A stretch of DNA of 64,000 bases, taken from contig CAJJDP010000005.1 of NCBI GenBank assembly GCA_905182995.1, forward strand, positions 1 through 64,000. Direction: 5' to 3'. The DNA comes from Paramecium octaurelia. Lineage: Eukaryota > Ciliophora > Oligohymenophorea > Peniculida > Parameciidae. Below the pieces are notes generated by a model that worked only from the letters and a program-made list of their open reading frames with translations, was not told the origin of the DNA and searched no databases. The translations under genes were made by a program, and so were the position numbers. Positions 12,197 to 24,921 of the stretch are shown one piece after another. Positions within the stretch are counted from its first letter, which is position 1. Each line of letters opens with the position of its first letter.

Positions 12197-14780
12197 TCAT
12201 TCTGTTTCCATTTTGTTATTATTATTGGCCTCGTTTTATTATGGTTGCTATTAAGGTTGAGGTTCCTCAACCTTTTTCTCCTCTTAAGGTGGTTCAGGTT
12301 TAGGCTTTAGTACAATTGGAGAACATTTCTACTTTGTTATTACAAAATATTTACATCTTTAAATTCATTAAATCTAGCTTGGATTTATTAAACTGAAGTT
12401 GTGAATCTGACTGTTTTATCTGCTTTGCTTAAAGCGTCCAATACTTAATTACACCATAATTTGAAAGCATTCACTTCATTTGCAACTAGTTGTCTTTCTT
12501 CATTTGTGATATGAGCATATTGTTATTCCTAAATATGTAAATAATTTCAATTACTTATGAAGTAACAAAGGTTTCATAATTGGAAGTATATTATAATGCT
12601 TGTTGAATTGTTTCAGGGACTTGTCTAAACTCATCAGCAATTGTGACTATTGGTCCACACAATTAAACAAGTTTATCATATCTATCAGAGTACTCTCTCT
12701 TTGTAGTCTTTTGACCATCACCATAGAGCCATTCATATTACACATCTAAATCCTTGAGAATTTGTGCTTTGAGATCTGGTTTAACGTGTTGGGCATATTT
12801 ATTATTGACATTTTCTCTCCAAGCATAAATATATGCTTCTAATTGATTCTTTTTGAAATGAGTTTCATGAACCATTTTGTCTTAGTTTTACATCTCACAT
12901 TCTTATTGGAATAGATGATCTATGTCTTTTTTAGACATACTATTCAAGGAGGTAGTTTCGCAATTAATTTAAGTTTAAACAGTTTTTTTCTTTTATTTAA
13001 TTTCAAATTATGGTTCTTCTGGTTTTAGTTATTCTTATTATATAGCATCTGGAGCTGGTTATTAAGGTTCAGCTGCCTGTGGCTGTTATTGTTAAGCATC
13101 ACCGGCTGGTTTTGGTTGTTCTGCTGGCTTAGGTGGTTCTGCAGGTTTTGGTTTTTCAATCTAATAAATTAATTAAATATTTAATACAGGCACTTTTACT
13201 TCTTCCATAAATTCTTCTTATAATACAATTTCTTCTAATTGTAGTAATCCATTGTGATTCAATAAGATCTTGATCTTAGTTGAATGTTCTTAGTGTTTTG
13301 GATTTTATGGAGGCACCCGAATTTATTCTAAAATTAATTAACTATTAATGTTACATAAAATAGCCTAAAAGCCTTCAGGCACTGGGTCATAGAATAGTGT
13401 AATTTCGATTGGTTCTGTTTTTAAGAGTGCGAAACTCTTAATTGATGGAATTGCATTATTTTAATCGAAAAGGACCTTGCATTGTTTTTCAGGAAAACAT
13501 CTAACCAATCCTTAGCTTTGATCTTATTAACTTAATTATTATCCATAGAGCCAACCTACTCTAATTGGATAATAGTTGCAATCTTCAATTTTGTATTCAG
13601 TGACCTTGAAATTTGGACTCTTCATAGCTGCCATCATTGCACATCCTCTTGATATGGATTCACTGGCATTCAAAGTTCTGGATACTTATTCAATTTTGAA
13701 TATCTTTTCAATTAATCTTTAGACTGCTGGAATTCTTGTTGCTCCTCCCACAATTTCTACTGAATGTAATTGCAATTTCAAATTCTAAACTTAATTGAAT
13801 AAAAATTCTAATTGTTATTGAATCTAAATTAAAACTGGTTAGATCATTTATTCAAAATCTTCTCTCTTGATTAAAGTATTGAAGTCTTCATCTTCCACCA
13901 AATACTCCACATTAATTGGAGCTTCAGAATTAGCAGACAAGACCTTTCTAGCTTTTTCAATAGATTCCAATAGTCTTAATTTTCCTTTGAGATTTTTTCT
14001 TACATTTAAACCACCTGATTATTATTCAAATTGTGTAGCGAATTTTTCAAATAAAAACCAATCAATATCTCTAGCACCTAAATTTCTCTCATTCACTTGA
14101 GCAACAACCTATGCCTTTTCCTTATAGAATGAGCCTACAAACGCTGAAAATTTGGAATGTCCAAAATCAACAAATGCCACATGTCTTGGTTTATCAGCAT
14201 CCAAATCTGCTTTTCTAAATAAACCATAATTAATTGCAATGGCTGTAGTTTCATTGAGCAATCTCTCTAATGGAATGTCAGCTATCTTGCATGCATCAAT
14301 CAAGGCCTTTCTCTCTGATTCAGTGTAATATGCAGGAACACTTATACAAACATTACTTGCTTGTACATTTATGTCATTGTGAACTATAACATGCTTTAAT
14401 TTGTTCAACATTGAACCTGTCAGTTGCTCAGAAGTGAATGTGCTCTTTTAACCAAGGTAATTGACCTCAAATAAGGTTTTACCAGAATCATTAATAGATG
14501 TAGGAACAGTCAACCATTTTGTCTCTTCTGCTCTAAATGAAGGTTCGCCATGCAATCCTAAGAATCTGTTGAAAAAAGCAACAGAATTTTTGAAATTAGA
14601 CTTTTATTGTAATGCCCCTTGTTCACCAATGAATCTTTCTTCGACTGTGAATCCAATCACATTTTATGTTTCTCTATGTGATCCTTCATTGTCTAGGATC
14701 TTCACACCTCCCTTTAGAGCTGCAGCGATGACAGATCTCTAACTACCAAAGTCAATACCAATTGAAGCAAGTTAAGACAT
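12197..14780 (-). CDS. HSP110-family chaperone (HSP70 superfamily)
   Basis: HSP110 proteins act as nucleotide-exchange factors for HSP70 and as holdases. The 835-residue product has the actin-like ATPase fold at residues 1-390: phosphate loop GIDFGSQRSVIAAA (residues 8 on), SVPAYYTESERKAL, a connecting FVDFGHSKFSAFVGS segment and VEIVGGATRIP. A beta-sandwich follows, then an acidic and Pro/Gln/Ala-rich insert (about 505-560) that is typical of HSP110, and a C-terminal helical bundle. Introns 13161-13187, 12529-12554 and 12332-12354; 836 codons remain. It ends METE, not an ER-retention or EEVD tail, so cytosolic is likely. Intact. Confidence 0.9.
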
Positions 14781-15131
14781 TAATTAGTTTAAATTTTTCG
14801 AGAATCAACCACTTATAAAACATCCATAAATTTGCTAGAAAGTTCTAAAATTAATAATAAATTAACGTATTTATCTCGGCACATCAAGTCTGAGAAGAGA
14901 AGGAAATGTTCTATTTAACAGATATTTACAGAAATTATCCAGTTAAGAGAGAGTTGAGTAACATAGAAAATAATTATTTTTTTGATCTATTCTTTAAATC
15001 ATAGTAGTATTGCATTACAAATATTACTTTATTTATATTAATTTAAATACATTTGGAATATTAATATATAAATTGTAGAATTATTTAACATATATTAAAT
15101 ATAGATAGTTGGAATAGTAACTAAATTCATT

Positions 15132-15514
15132 TCATTTTTTTGTTTTTAATATGCTTTTCTTTAATTGAGGGGGTTAATGTTTAGGTAAAGAAATCTTACC
15201 AACCGATATTTTTGGAGGCGCGTATATCTTCCCAACCGAAACACTTTTTTATCTGATGTTGCTTGTGGTATTTTCTTTATTTTTAGACTATAAGACCTTG
15301 CTAAATTTAGATTCCATTTCATTAAATTTTTACTCCATCATTTTAAAGGAATTTAATACCATTTCGCTGAATTCTAAGAGTGATCCATCAAATGATTACC
15401 CAGATATCGATCTTGCTGCGATTTCTACTGCAATGTATTTGCTTTCACCTCCATCTCTTTCACTTCCCTGGCCAAATCATCTTATTTCCCTAAATCAAAA
15501 TCATCCTCAAACAT
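15132..15514 (-). CDS. Small coiled-coil protein (copy 1)
   Basis: Identical to the gene at 16509-16891; described there. Intron 15374-15399. It lies within the first copy of the 1376-bp repeat and is probably the same locus counted twice. The 350 bases between the HSP110 start (14780) and this gene hold nothing that I can recognise. Confidence 0.6.
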
Positions 15515-15550
15515 GTTAACTGAAATTATAAAAAATTTAATAAAATAATA

Positions 15551-16310
15551 TCAATTACACAGCGAAATAATCTTACTTAAACCTTCTTCAAAATTGGCAA
15601 ACAATTCAATATAAGTCCCATCTCTGGCCTCATCTGTTAATCTATAGAATGTATTCCTTTAATTCATAAACTTCTTTTCTTATGTACTACACAATATGAA
15701 ATGCCAAAATCCTTCTCTCAACTTTTCCAACAATTCTACTAATTTATCATTTTATTCAGCATAATTTTCTCCAAAAGTCATTACAATTAAGTAATTAGTA
15801 TATTTTTTAGGAAGTGATTGATTTAAGGATTCCAAAATGCCTTAATATAATTTGCGCTGATTTTGAGTTTATCTCCCACTTAAATAATCAAAAAATCCAT
15901 CTTCCATATAATTTTTACCCATAGTTTCTAGTATACTAATTTTTGATTAAGATTCAATTAATACATGTGTATATTCATCAAAAGTTGATACTTATATCAA
16001 ATCATCGTCATTCATAATTTAAAATATCTAACGATATTAATTTAAATTCATACTTATTTGATGGTTTCTACAACTTCAAGTTGATTTTCAGCCATTCTTT
16101 ATGTAGAATCAATTAGGAATATAAACTATCGTTTTTAATTTTGGAAAAAGTATTGGAGTTATTTTAAAATTTAACTATCAGATTTAAATTTCTCTTATTT
16201 TGCAAGTAATGTTGATAGCATCTTGATTGTTTTTACTCTTAATTTCGTCTGATAAACATTCCCGTAATCAAGAGCTAACATCAATTATTAGATGGCAGGC
16301 TGTAATTAGC
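15551..16310 (-). pseudogene. Truncated copy of the vWA membrane-protein gene
   Basis: Carries only the last part of the gene fully present at 16928-19767 (vWA-like domain and C-terminus; intron 16028-16053) and is cut by the N at 16311. It has no start of its own. An internal ATG at 16095 could suggest a 170-residue gene, but the frame is open upstream in the full copy. Likely an assembly duplicate, not a true pseudogene. Confidence 0.75.
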
Positions 16311-16311
16311 N

Positions 16312-17687
16312 TTATCCAGTTAAGAGAGAGTTGAGTAACATAGAAAATAATTATTTTTTTGATCTATTCTTTAAATCATAGTAGTATTGCATTACAAATA
16401 TTACTTTATTTATATTAATTTAAATACATTTGGAATATTAATATATAAATTGTAGAATTATTTAACATATATTAAATATAGATAGTTGGAATAGTAACTA
16501 AATTCATTTCATTTTTTTGTTTTTAATATGCTTTTCTTTAATTGAGGGGGTTAATGTTTAGGTAAAGAAATCTTACCAACCGATATTTTTGGAGGCGCGT
16601 ATATCTTCCCAACCGAAACACTTTTTTATCTGATGTTGCTTGTGGTATTTTCTTTATTTTTAGACTATAAGACCTTGCTAAATTTAGATTCCATTTCATT
16701 AAATTTTTACTCCATCATTTTAAAGGAATTTAATACCATTTCGCTGAATTCTAAGAGTGATCCATCAAATGATTACCCAGATATCGATCTTGCTGCGATT
16801 TCTACTGCAATGTATTTGCTTTCACCTCCATCTCTTTCACTTCCCTGGCCAAATCATCTTATTTCCCTAAATCAAAATCATCCTCAAACATGTTAACTGA
16901 AATTATAAAAAATTTAATAAAATAATATCAATTACACAGCGAAATAATCTTACTTAAACCTTCTTCAAAATTGGCAAACAATTCAATATAAGTCCCATCT
17001 CTGGCCTCATCTGTTAATCTATAGAATGTATTCCTTTAATTCATAAACTTCTTTTCTTATGTACTACACAATATGAAATGCCAAAATCCTTCTCTCAACT
17101 TTTCCAACAATTCTACTAATTTATCATTTTATTCAGCATAATTTTCTCCAAAAGTCATTACAATTAAGTAATTAGTATATTTTTTAGGAAGTGATTGATT
17201 TAAGGATTCCAAAATGCCTTAATATAATTTGCGCTGATTTTGAGTTTATCTCCCACTTAAATAATCAAAAAATCCATCTTCCATATAATTTTTACCCATA
17301 GTTTCTAGTATACTAATTTTTGATTAAGATTCAATTAATACATGTGTATATTCATCAAAAGTTGATACTTATATCAAATCATCGTCATTCATAATTTAAA
17401 ATATCTAACGATATTAATTTAAATTCATACTTATTTGATGGTTTCTACAACTTCAAGTTGATTTTCAGCCATTCTTTATGTAGAATCAATTAGGAATATA
17501 AACTATCGTTTTTAATTTTGGAAAAAGTATTGGAGTTATTTTAAAATTTAACTATCAGATTTAAATTTCTCTTATTTTGCAAGTAATGTTGATAGCATCT
17601 TGATTGTTTTTACTCTTAATTTCGTCTGATAAACATTCCCGTAATCAAGAGCTAACATCAATTATTAGATGGCAGGCTGTAATTAGC
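16312..17687. repeat. Direct repeat, copy 2 (contig overlap)
   Basis: Second copy of the 1376-bp segment at 14935-16310. This copy is continuous with unique sequence to its right, so the vWA gene is complete here. Confidence 0.9.
16509..16891 (-). CDS. Small coiled-coil protein
   Basis: 118 residues starting MFEDDFDLGKQDDLAREVKE, one 26-nt intron at 16751-16776, 119 codons remaining. Residues 10-65 are charged heptad-like sequence that should form a coiled coil. The C-terminal third is basic with a repeated KI-x-x-P/V-P-K pattern and ends KKSILKTKK. I do not recognise a family. The next gene upstream on the same strand ends only 36 bases away. Whether it is translated as a separate protein is likely but unproven; the splice restores a frame that is otherwise broken, which supports a real gene. 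Confidence 0.65.
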
Positions 17688-19767
17688 CGCTTGACATATA
17701 TATTAACCCTCGATAGAAATAGATTTTTTATTGAACTACCTACAATAACTTTTTGTCTTAATTGAATGTTTTGTTTTAGTAAGATGCATTTTTACTTAAG
17801 GTATAGTTTTATTACAAAATTAATTGAGCTTAGTCAATGCATTATTCGGCTTCCTTAATTTTCCTAAGATTGAAGAGCAGTTTGCATTTTTTAAAGAATA
17901 ACTTAATTTGTAAAGTGAACTTTATTTCCAAAGTGTCTGCAAAATCCATAATGTTTGAGAATAAAGTTTTTGCTTAGTTGAATGCATTTCTATCTCGACT
18001 CTTATTTCGAATTAATAATTTTGATAATAGATCTAATAATTGATTTAGCGATTGAAACAATTTGTAGTTTATTCTCATAATCTCTTCAGATTTAATCAGT
18101 TATGTGTCTTTCTTTTATTATTCAAGTATAGAGATTAGTTGTTTGTTGTATGTGATAGCGGTCTCATAATCCTTTTATCGACTATGTTCCGATACCAATT
18201 TCATTAAGATTAACTCCAAACATTCAATAGAGTTTCTTTTCTAAAATATATGTAATCCTTGTTCTAACTTTTCCAAATCATGAACCTTCTTGTTTAATTG
18301 ATTTAAGAAATCAATCAACCAACAAAACTCATCAAATATTTAGAGCAATTCATTCAATTCAGTTAAACTACTTTTTTGGTATTCTTTAAATGCATTCAAG
18401 TCTTTATGTAATGTATCATAATCCAACTCAAAAAACATTTACATCATCAGGGATACTTAATTTAATGTTATGCTAATTTAATCAAATTCATTTTGAGTTA
18501 TAATATTCACTAAAATTGGAGTCAACAATAAAAAGAGAATAAACACTTAGAAAAACAGAAAGAAATCAAAATAATCTTCCTGTTTGGTTTCTACTAAATT
18601 TGTGTACAATTTATTGTTGAATGTGGCAAGTAATTGCCATCTATCATAATTCTATTGAAGAGCATTTAGTTTATCTTGTTCTTCTTTTGTTTAATTTATT
18701 AAATCTTCTTTGTACTCCGAATAAAATTCATCATTCTAATAGAAATCAATAAATTATTACGATGTCATATGTTCCAATGTGAATTGATTAATAAAAGTAG
18801 ACCTTAATATCTATCATTGATAAACTAATAATTGGATTGGATGATTCATAATAACGAGTCAAAGGGTGCATTTAATTCAACCAATCAGCCTTGTCTATAC
18901 TCTCTAAAAACTCAACGATGTCTTAAGTGTTTGAGTAATCTAAATCCATATTATTGAACTCCGTAGCAGCACTACACTTCATTTCAGCATTGAGACAGTC
19001 ATCAGTTACATCTGAAACTACTGAATTATTTATTGTAAACAATGTAGAATACAAAATCCCCTCGGATTATTTATATTCTGCTAAATCCAAGATGAAACAC
19101 TAAAACAAGGAATCATTTGCTAATAGACCACAAATTTAAGTTAATTAAATGTTGAAAGGAAACAAAGTATAAAATATCACTTAATCTTACCTCTGATTTT
19201 TCATATACAAAAATAGATCAAAATTACCCTAATCGTCATATGAGTTCTGCAATAATTAACAGAATTTTGGATTATTTATGCAGTTTGGAGTTGATTTAAA
19301 ATTATACTAATTTAAAGTGTTGTTTGAAGTACATAAGCTGTCTGAAGTTAGTTATATCACATAATAAGGGAGATTCGGAATTGATATTGAAGTAATCTCT
19401 TCGATCTATGCAATTTATGACCTTTCTGTAATTGTAAATGCGCCTATAACTGTTTGTAAAGTCGAATTTTGTTGGGAAATCACTTGTTGATTAAGAGTCA
19501 ATTTGGTAATGTTGAACAAAAACCCAATAGAGGAAATAGTTTGTTAGAGATCAATCCCTGTTAGTGTGATATTAGCCTTCATTATTTCAATAATAGTCTC
19601 ATTATTACTCGATATCTGAGCTAGGCATAAAATGAAACATATTTACAATTAATCCAATACATCACAAGAACAAATAAAACGCTTAAACTTATGGTTGTTT
19701 CGATCAGATCAGCTAAGAATATTGTTTGTGTGACGATTAATTTAAAATGATGTTAAATGTTTGTCAT
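16928..19767 (-). CDS. Two-span membrane protein with C-terminal vWA-like domain
   Basis: 920 residues; introns 19621-19646, 18736-18760 and 17405-17430 (921 codons remain). In order: short N-terminus, a hydrophobic span (about residues 23-45, ISLSVLFVLVMYWIN), an extracytoplasmic region of about 340 residues with paired cysteines, a second span (about 385-407, FFQVFILFLLLTPILVNII), a HAMP-like linker, about 300 residues of helical, TPR-like cytoplasmic sequence, then a vWA-like domain beginning FIFLIDSTQRM near residue 740. The metal site is degenerate (D-S-T-Q-R in place of D-x-S-x-S). The overall plan (two spans flanking a sensor-like ectodomain) resembles a receptor, but no catalytic output domain is visible; that role is inference. 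It starts 65 bases from the stop of the cysteine-rich gene. Confidence 0.75.
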
Positions 19768-19831
19768 TCTAAATAAAAATGAAATAAAATTCGAAAATAT
19801 ATATATAAAAATATTAAATGAAACTAAAGAC

Positions 19832-22800
19832 TCACAAAAATACATCATGAGGCGCCTAATTAGACTGCATCTTGGATTTGCAACGTTGATTACAAGAATT
19901 AACAGTTCTTCTTATAATTTCATATTTATAATAGAGATATTTCCATTATTAAATAGTATTTATTACTAACTAGGTAAACAATCCTGTTAAGACATTAGAT
20001 ATAACTACCCACCCAATAATCAATTTTTAATCTTCATTCAAGAATTTCAAAAGATCATTTATGCAAAATATAGTGAACAACAATGAAGTTATAAAAGATG
20101 AAATTTCACAACTTATCTACTTAATCAACTCTAGTCTATCTATGATAGGTGAGTAAAAAATCAAAAAGAAAACTGTAACTAGACTTAATAGAGTGACTTA
20201 CAACACCTAAATTATAGGTTAATCATAAAGATAAATTAAAAATATCATAAAGAGGAACTTTTTTATCAATAAAAGGGGATTATACAATTTCTAGTATTTT
20301 GCTATTTATAAACCTTAGAAGACAGATCCAAATTTAATATTGTATTATGCCTCCTTAATAGCAAATCTTTTTTGATCCACAATTTTGAAAGATAGGAACG
20401 TTGTGCAGATGTAAATACCCAAAAATAGAAATGTTATTGCTGAATTAATTAATCCAAATTTAGAGCTGAAGTCAAGCCCTTTTAAGCCTAATCCTAATGT
20501 AAAACTATATTCATTAGCAGTCGTCATAAATATTCTTAACAGATCACTATAAAGGAATTCCCTAATCGTAATTAATGCCCATTAAAAAGTAAAATGCTTG
20601 AACTTTGCTTAAAGTTTAAGAAAATACAATTGAATATTTGAAGTAGAATCATTTTATATTAATAATTCATCTTTAGATGCAAGTAATTTAATAGCTATTA
20701 TATTGGCTACAATATAAAATGCAAGGCCAATAATGAACAAAGAGAAAATGGATGCAAAATTAAGAATGAAGCATGAGTACATACCTTGACTTCTAATTTT
20801 GAATGGAACTGTAATGGAATGAAATTCTAAATCATACTCCAAGTCATATTGAAAGATATTATCTAGATTAATATAATCCTAAACTATTGTGAATTGAGCA
20901 AAGTTGAGATTTTCAAAAAATTAGTTTACATTATATGGAAATATGGTGTTGATGTAGTACAAGTACGATAAGTATTATAGAGTATCAATAAGGTTGAAAT
21001 AGATGTCAATACCTCCTAGTACCAAGCCACAACCAAGCAAAGCTATTAAACTATAGATGATGTAATTAGAACTATTAACAGTAGCAGTTGTCAATCCTTA
21101 CACTGATTACGAAATAATTACGAAATCAGATATTTTAACTTCTATTAATTCTATTTCTTAAGATTGATTTTGAGCATTTTTAAATATTGAAGGTGTTAAA
21201 TATTTAATTAATAAACTGGCATTTGATATAGATCTATCAACTTCAAAGTTAATGGTAAATGAAAAGTTGGTTAGATTTTTTGCTTCGAAATCTACATTTG
21301 TTGTGATCAAGTAGTTAATATTGACCTGTTAATTTAGTTAGATTTACAATTAATCATTGATATCAAATTATTGATTTAGGCTCAACTCTTAGTCATACTT
21401 CACTAGTACTTACCTCTTTGGAGTATACAAATCATAAATCTTGTTTTCTTATCCCGAAGGAATTGGGTTCTTGGTTTTACTACAAACTCCATTTAAACAA
21501 TCGAAACTTTTTTCCAAAAAGCAGTGATCACTGCATCCATCTCCATTTATCCTGTTTCCATCATCGCATTATTCGACATCAGCCAAGATTGCATCTCCAC
21601 ATTTAGAATAACATGAGTTATTTTCATAATCTGTATAATACCCTTATTTGTATTCACATAATTAGCAATTGATATTTGATTTACTTATATTAAGGAATCT
21701 ACATTAGGTACATTGACTAGCATTTGATTAACAATGCAAACATTTGTCTCCACATTTATTGATACGAATAGAATTTTCAATATAGTATCCATCGATAGCT
21801 TGTTTGCACACTTGTTTTTTGTTAAGGTAATCATACTCACAAACAGAACAATATTCTTGACATTTAAAACACTGAGATGGTTTTTGTATTTCATTGATGC
21901 AATAGTATTAGGGTTCTAAGAGACAATTATAACAACCATCCCTGGATGAATAATTTGCATCATTACATTCTTCTCCATAAGACCAGATTCCATCAGCACA
22001 ATCTCTATACTTGCAAAATTCAATAGCTATAGCTTCTTTGGACTTACAAGAGATACAAAGTTAATTTACATTTAAAAAGAAATCAGGTTTACAAATGCAC
22101 TTGTTCACTCTTAGAATTCTATTTGATTCTAAACTGCAAGAACTACACATTTCTTTTTGAGTTTAACACGTTTTACAGGTTGAATCACATTATAGACATG
22201 TTGATTAGATGGCATCAAAATAATACCCATCCATGCAGGTGCATTACTGATTTGAAAATTTAACGAACTGATTATCAATGCATTCTGTGCACACTGAATT
22301 AGAGGAACACTTAGAACATAATGAGTCGCATTTATTGCATATATTATCTATTTCAAAAAATCCATCAGGACAAAAGCAACTATTAGTGCCATCATTTAAT
22401 TCATAATTTTCATAGCACGATGTGCACTTATTACTGATATCAGCACATGTTAGACAATTTTTGGAACATACCTCGCATTAATAAAGATCATTGGGGGAAC
22501 TAAAATATCCAACTTGACAAGTGCATTGATTATCGTCATTCACTGTAAGTGAGGCACCATTACATGAAGTACATTATGTTGCTTCGTCTTCGCATGTTAA
22601 ACAAGGCGCTGTACATTAATTACATTGCGAATTGCTCTGATTCCAATAATATCCAGTTACACAACTACATACTCCATTTATTGGAGTTGCTGACATATTT
22701 GAAACACTCTTGCATGTAGCACAATTATTGTATGAATTTGAACATGTCCCACATATTGAAATGCATTATTTACATTATCCACTAACTTAAAAGTATGACG

Positions 22801-23248
22801 CATTGCATACACATTCTTGAATAGATGAATTATAAGTTGCATTATTTACGCATTAGGAACATTAGTTTGAATTACTATCACAATCTTTGCATAATGGAAC
22901 TGTGCATTAGATACATTTATCATTGCTTAATTTATATCCTTATGAGCATTTTTTACATTTCTTACTACTCTAGCATTCTATGCATGGATAAGTACATAGG
23001 TAGCAAATGGAATTCTGTAAATAATAACCATCTACACATGAATAACATTTTCCATCATCATATTTATCACATTTTTTATAGTCACACCCGAAGGTATCAA
23101 TTGTTCTTTAAAATTTTTAACTCTTATAGCACTTACATGTAATACAACAATCTTTATGGAGGGAACAGCTGTAACAGTCATCAGTCCGGCAAGTTTATTC
23201 ACTTATTTATACCAGTACAAAAAATATAACCAGAAGCTGAAATAACAT
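19832..23248 (-). CDS. Cysteine-rich surface protein with C-terminal membrane spans
   Basis: 1138 residues in a single uninterrupted exon of 1139 codons. It starts MLFQLLVIFFVLVQISEQTC, a good signal peptide. Residues 20-590 are packed with C-x-x-C spaced repeats like furin/growth-factor-receptor cysteine repeats, and close with a CDDGN...NGDGC...C module of the DUF4215 type (fwd 21500-21570). A beta-rich, cysteine-poor region follows, then about six hydrophobic spans from residue 725 onward (for example IIYSLIALLGCGLVLGG and FSLFIIGLAFYIVANIIA). Large families with this plan are known in Paramecium; function is not established. Intact, with very many TAA/TAG glutamines. Confidence 0.85.
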
Positions 23249-23751
23249 AATTTAATTACATCATCTCACTTTTTACAAATTATAATTATTTATATATCGA
23301 ATAACAGTTAAATCTTTTATTTTGTTGTAATAGGAGGGTCATCATAAAATTTTATGAGTAAAAACCTATTTTTAGAAGTTTTGGATATAGCGTTATCAGA
23401 ATTTACTTTATTAATCCATTTGCAAAATTTATTAGCGAATTTATTATATTTTTATTTTAGAAAATTTATATTATAATATTTTATGATACATCATCTTCGC
23501 AACCCAGAGTGACAAATAGGGTTAAAAAATCTCAAATGTTCTTTATTCTAACTCTTAGTGGAATTTTTATGATGCTTATTCAAAACATACTCTATACTAA
23601 TTGATATCACTGAGTCAGAGTAATTAAGCAATATTAATTATCATTCGCTGAGTTTAAAAACATTTCCCGCGGTTTGATGTAAAGATATAATAGGAATTTT
23701 ATAAAATATTTATAAAAAATTGAATTATTTTATACATATTAATATAACTCA
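23249..23751. other. Intergenic, AT-rich
   Basis: About 500 bases between the start of the cysteine-rich gene and the stop of the ALG5 gene. A 52-codon open frame on the plus strand near 23353 has no protein-like features and I do not call it. No RNA gene or repeat seen. Confidence 0.5.
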
Positions 23752-24730
23752 TCATAATCCAATGTCATCCTTGAAATTCCAAATATTTAATAGATATAAG
23801 ATTCTGACCAATAGAAAATCTCTAGCCATCTAAATTGAGGCTTCTACTACATTTAAATGGGAACCCTCTACATCCTCCCATTTGACAGGTAATTCTGAGA
23901 CTGGCACTTTGTATTTTTATGCAATCATAAATAACTCTACATCAAATGCCCATCTCTCTAAATGCAACACTCTAAACAATATTGCTGAAGTGTTTTTGGT
24001 AAATAACTTAAATCCACATTGAGTATCCTTTAGTCTAACACCACATATAGTATTAATGATAAAATTAGAACAATGCATTAGAAAGTTTCTATACCATTTT
24101 CTTTGAACAACAACATCCTTCACTAAATGGTTTCTCGAGCCTGCGACTAATCCTAATCCATTTTATGTTATTTTAATTAGCTATCATAATTTTGTTGCAT
24201 ATATACTTCTTTTGATAATTTCTCATATTCATTTAAATCTGTCGCTAAATCTGCATCCATCATTAACTAAATTTTCCCTGCAGCTGCCAACATTCCCAAT
24301 CTAACTGCTCCTCCTTTCCCTCTATTTCTATTATAAGTAATAATCTTAAAGTTTTTATTGTTTACCGAATACTTCTTGGCTACTTCCAATGTCTAATCTT
24401 TAGATGCATCATTAATGATTATTATTTCATAGTTATATTTTTCAAAGTGCTAGTCGAATTGGTATCTATGCTTACTTTAAATGTAGCCTCTAATGTTCTG
24501 CCTAATCTATTTTCCTCATTATATGATGGAATGATTATGCTCAATTAAACATCAGATTTATTTTTATATGTGGAATACTTGATTTCTTTTCCACCACATA
24601 TTATCACTATGCTATCATCCTTCTTTACTGTTTTTTACTGGTTTTTCCAATTAGTATAGGGTGTGAATAACCACCGAATTCCAATTAGTAACCCAACAAA
24701 AATAACCAATAGAAATATTTCTAATAACAT
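23752..24730 (-). CDS. ALG5: Dolichyl-phosphate beta-glucosyltransferase (ALG5)
   Basis: Transfers glucose from UDP-glucose to dolichyl phosphate at the ER, supplying glucose for the N-glycan precursor. 308 residues: an N-terminal membrane anchor (residues 3-22, LEIFLLVIFVGLLIG), then a GT2 glycosyltransferase domain with SIIIPSYNEENRL, IIINDASKDQT, the RNRGKGGAVRLG segment, MMDADLATD (the metal-binding DxD region), GSRNHL and DTQCGFKLF, and near the end PVKWEDVEGSHL. All are family hallmarks in the expected order. Introns 24450-24475 and 24181-24206; 309 codons remain. Length matches yeast and human ALG5. Confidence 0.93.
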
Positions 24731-24921
24731 TATTTTATTATTTTGATAGCACAATTTTATTATAAATCTTTTTTAATAACATTACGTGTTTATTTATTAC
24801 ATTAAACAGCATATCCGTCAATTTCATTATCGTTATAATATCATTTCTTGCCGATATTGCCACATAGCTTAAAATCAAATGCAAATGAATTAGATAGTAA
24901 TTTCATTTAAACATGAAATAA

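Larger units (their letters stand above)
14935..16310. repeat. Direct repeat, copy 1 (contig overlap)
   Basis: This 1376-bp segment recurs, apparently without a mismatch, at 16312-17687; the only base between the copies is the N at 16311. It contains the small coiled-coil gene and only the C-terminal third of the vWA gene, which stops abruptly at the N. The layout is that of two contigs whose overlapping ends were joined by a placeholder base rather than merged, so it is best read as an assembly artefact. Confidence 0.9.

Noticed and set aside
15256..15519. 87-codon standard-code ORF on the plus strand (again at 16633-16896)
   Set aside because: It is the antisense shadow of the small coiled-coil gene, which has a codon-exact spliced model on the minus strand.
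17350..17472. Separate 170-residue gene starting at the ATG at 17472
   Set aside because: The frame is open far upstream without a stop, and the residues before the ATG (FIFLIDST) form the first strand of the vWA-like domain.
14935..17687. Tandem gene duplication or transposon as source of the 1.4-kb repeat
   Set aside because: No terminal repeats or transposase, boundaries cut genes arbitrarily, and an N lies exactly at the junction.
23353..23510. 52-codon plus-strand ORF
   Set aside because: Hydrophobic by AT bias only, no intron, no homology signal; chance length in a code with a single stop.
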